A DNA stretch of 34,403 bases, from the NCBI GenBank assembly GCA_018676675.1, contig JABHEG010000301.1, positions 1 through 34,403 of the forward strand, in the 5' to 3' direction. The DNA is from Lentisphaerota bacterium (lineage in GTDB: Bacteria > Verrucomicrobiota > Lentisphaeria > Oligosphaerales > JABHEG01). The translations under genes and the position numbers were made by a program. The notes beneath the pieces were generated by a model. The model had not been told where the DNA came from and did no database searches. It worked only from the letters and a program-made list of their open reading frames with translations. Of the stretch, positions 32,998 to 34,403 are shown one piece after another (positions within the stretch are counted from its first letter, which is position 1; every line of letters begins with the position of its first letter).

Positions 32998-34256
32998 TGA
33001 ACAGGGACAGCAGAGGCTACGCAATCGTCTTCACTGTCGCGCTCTGTGCCGCCTGTGCGGCCTTGCTGACCTTCGCCAATACACACTGGCAAAAGCTCAT
33101 CGCGGCCAATGAAGATTTCGCCCGCATCCACGCGATCGTGGACGCACTGGGCCTGTCTGGCCCGGAAGCGAAGCGAGCTGACATCGTGGGCACCTACAAG
33201 AAGAACGTGGAGCTCAAACCACGCGGCGAGATGGAAGTCTACGAAGCGCGGGAGGGAAAGAAACTCCTCGGCTACGCGATCGAGCTGCTCGGACGCGGCA
33301 AATACGGCCCCATCAAGGGCGTGCTGGCAATCGGGCCGCATAGCCGCACGATCAAAGCCCTGCGCATCTACGAACAGCAGGAAACGCCGGGGCTTGGGGG
33401 GCGCATCGCCACCATGGAATGGCTCAGTCAGTTCTCGGGAAAGCCGCTGGTGACCAGCGGCGTTCCGGGGCTGATCATCAGCTCCAAAGTGAAAGGTCCG
33501 AACGTGGTGGACGCAATCACCGGGGCCTCGAAAACGACCTACTCCTTCGGCAAAATGATGAACACCATGATCGCCCGTTTCCTGGCCGGCGGAATGAAGC
33601 TGGAAGCGCTGGACTTCAAGCTTGGCCCGGATGCGGTGACCCGCGCTACTCCGGGTTACCCCAAGAACCTCAAGAAGCCCCCACACCTCCGGAAGGAGGT
33701 CAGGCGTCCTGCATTCATGGTTCCGCCGGGGACCAGGAACCTCGCCATCGACAAGCCGGTGACCACAAGCATGGAAGAGGAGCCGATCATCGGGGAGCTG
33801 GAACAGATCGTCGACAACGTCAAGAAGAGCGGAGAGTTCGATTTTGTCGAGATGGACCCGGGCTTGCAGTGGGTGCAGATCGATTTGGAGAGCATCCAGA
33901 CTGTCCACGGCATCGTCGTCTGGCATTACTACAAGAATCCGACCATCTACAACGACGTCATCGTGCAAGTAGCCGATGACGTTGAGTTCACCCAGAACGT
34001 GCGGACCCTGTTCAACAACGACCACGACGACTCCGCCGGAATGGGAGCAGGTAAGGACACAGCCTTCTTTGCCCGCTGGTGGGGAGAATTGGTCGACTCC
34101 CGAGGCGAATCCAAGGAAGGTACACCCGTTCGATGTGTCCGCGTGTTTACAGACGGCGGAGCTGGCGGAGCAGACACACGCTTTGTCGAAATCGCCGTCT
34201 ATGGACAGGCTGAGGGCACCAAAACGAATAAGACGGCAACTGCGTCGTCTAAGTAG
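32997..34256 (+). CDS. nqrC: NQR subunit C (NqrC/RnfG family) fused to a discoidin-like domain
   Basis: The protein has 419 residues; NqrC is normally about 260. One N-terminal membrane helix (7-27) leads to a periplasmic FMN-binding domain. EQQETPGLGGRI (126-137) and DAITGASKTTYSFGK (172-186) are family motifs. The covalent FMN acceptor in the D-x-x-(S/T)-G-A-(T/S) motif would be Ser178 rather than the usual Thr. Residues about 235-405 form an extra domain resembling the F5/8 type C (discoidin) family: NLAIDKPVTTSMEEEP, WVQIDLESIQTVHGIVVWHY, and VRCVRVFTDGG with a final FVEIAVYG. Such domains bind glycans or lipids. It is the last of the five nqr genes here; NqrA is not seen and may lie beyond the window. 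Confidence 0.85.
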   Translation: MNRDSRGYAIVFTVALCAACAALLTFANTHWQKLIAANEDFARIHAIVDALGLSGPEAKRADIVGTYKKNVELKPRGEMEVYEAREGKKLLGYAIELLGRGKYGPIKGVLAIGPHSRTIKALRIYEQQETPGLGGRIATMEWLSQFSGKPLVTSGVPGLIISSKVKGPNVVDAITGASKTTYSFGKMMNTMIARFLAGGMKLEALDFKLGPDAVTRATPGYPKNLKKPPHLRKEVRRPAFMVPPGTRNLAIDKPVTTSMEEEPIIGELEQIVDNVKKSGEFDFVEMDPGLQWVQIDLESIQTVHGIVVWHYYKNPTIYNDVIVQVADDVEFTQNVRTLFNNDHDDSAGMGAGKDTAFFARWWGELVDSRGESKEGTPVRCVRVFTDGGAGGADTRFVEIAVYGQAEGTKTNKTATASSK

Positions 34257-34281
34257 GGATGGGCCCCATAAGCGCTAACTT

Positions 34282-34403
34282 GAACGTCCAACATCGAACT
34301 CTGAACGTCGAACGTCGAGGTTTGTAACGGCTTCTTTCGGAGACTGTTCCGGTTCTCTTCATTCGACATTCGGCGTTGGACGTTCGATGTTCAGCGTTCG
34401 CCC
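34282..34403. repeat. Palindromic repeat at the window edge
   Basis: GAACGTCCAAC (34282-34292) and GTTGGACGTTC (34375-34385) are perfect complements, embedded in words such as CGAACGTCGA, TTCGACATTC and TTCGATGTTC. It may continue past the window end. Placed just after nqrC, it could fold as a hairpin, but no T-run is seen. Confidence 0.65.

Noticed and set aside
32898..34025. 375-codon minus-strand open frame opposite nqrC
   Set aside because: Overlaps the well-supported NqrC reading frame and has no domain.
29582..34256. RNF complex
   Set aside because: There is no RnfB or RnfC, and the flavoprotein with one ferredoxin domain, the FAD motif and the IFYDEF end is NqrF-type.

Overview
The window looks like a chromosomal segment of an environmental bacterium with high GC content, most likely a member of the PVC superphylum (Kiritimatiellota, Lentisphaerota or Verrucomicrobiota) or a similar lineage. 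The evidence is the gene mix: ThuA, DUF1080 and DUF4838 carbohydrate proteins, Gfo/Idh oxidoreductases, a DapL-like aminotransferase, an NQR complex, and many short palindromic repeats between genes. This placement is inferred from gene content only. No rRNA or tRNA gene was recognised.

Layout. 1-219: the 3' end of an ISL3-like insertion sequence. 291-5715: a secreted ThuA-ankyrin protein, a YbdG-type MscS channel, then a DegT aminotransferase and Gfo/Idh oxidoreductase pair. 5726-10738 (minus strand): an RNase Z-like hydrolase, an internally duplicated cysteine-rich protein and two secreted alpha-helical toroid-like proteins. 10864-11465: a VapBC toxin-antitoxin pair with a visible promoter. 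11552-14419: a large secreted DUF4838 protein. 14923-15936: a lone ParB-like protein. 16263-19734: a DUF1080 hydrolase, a tandem-repeat block and a cytosolic protein with two GHKL ATPase domains. 20030-21265: DapL. 21555-23033: a membrane-anchored DUF4350-like protein.

23462-27215 is the most interesting part. A U32-family Fe-S protein, a methyltransferase and a type III polyketide synthase overlap end to end. By analogy with the srs alkylresorcinol operon and with UbiU/UbiV, they may form an oxygen-independent route to a hydroxylated, methylated alkylresorcinol or quinone. Next, on the same strand, is an exported redoxin whose reading frame crosses an in-frame UGA exactly at the first active-site cysteine position (W-U-G-P-C). 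A hairpin at the spacing expected of a bacterial SECIS follows. This is read as an unlabelled selenoprotein.

27271-27602 is a 332-bp non-coding element with 17-bp inverted ends and a perfect 8-bp target duplication. Its ends match the end of the ISL3-like element at the window start, so it appears to be a MITE mobilised by that family. A second DegT aminotransferase and a 58-bp tandem array follow. 29582-34256 encodes five NQR-type subunits in the unusual order D-E-F-B-C. The F and B subunits are short, and the C subunit carries a discoidin-like domain. NqrA is not in the window.

Several intergenic regions hold members of a shared palindromic repeat family (core CAGAGCCGCG / AGCGGTCTTCC), as 38-bp tandem units or as hairpins. 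They create long spurious reading frames.
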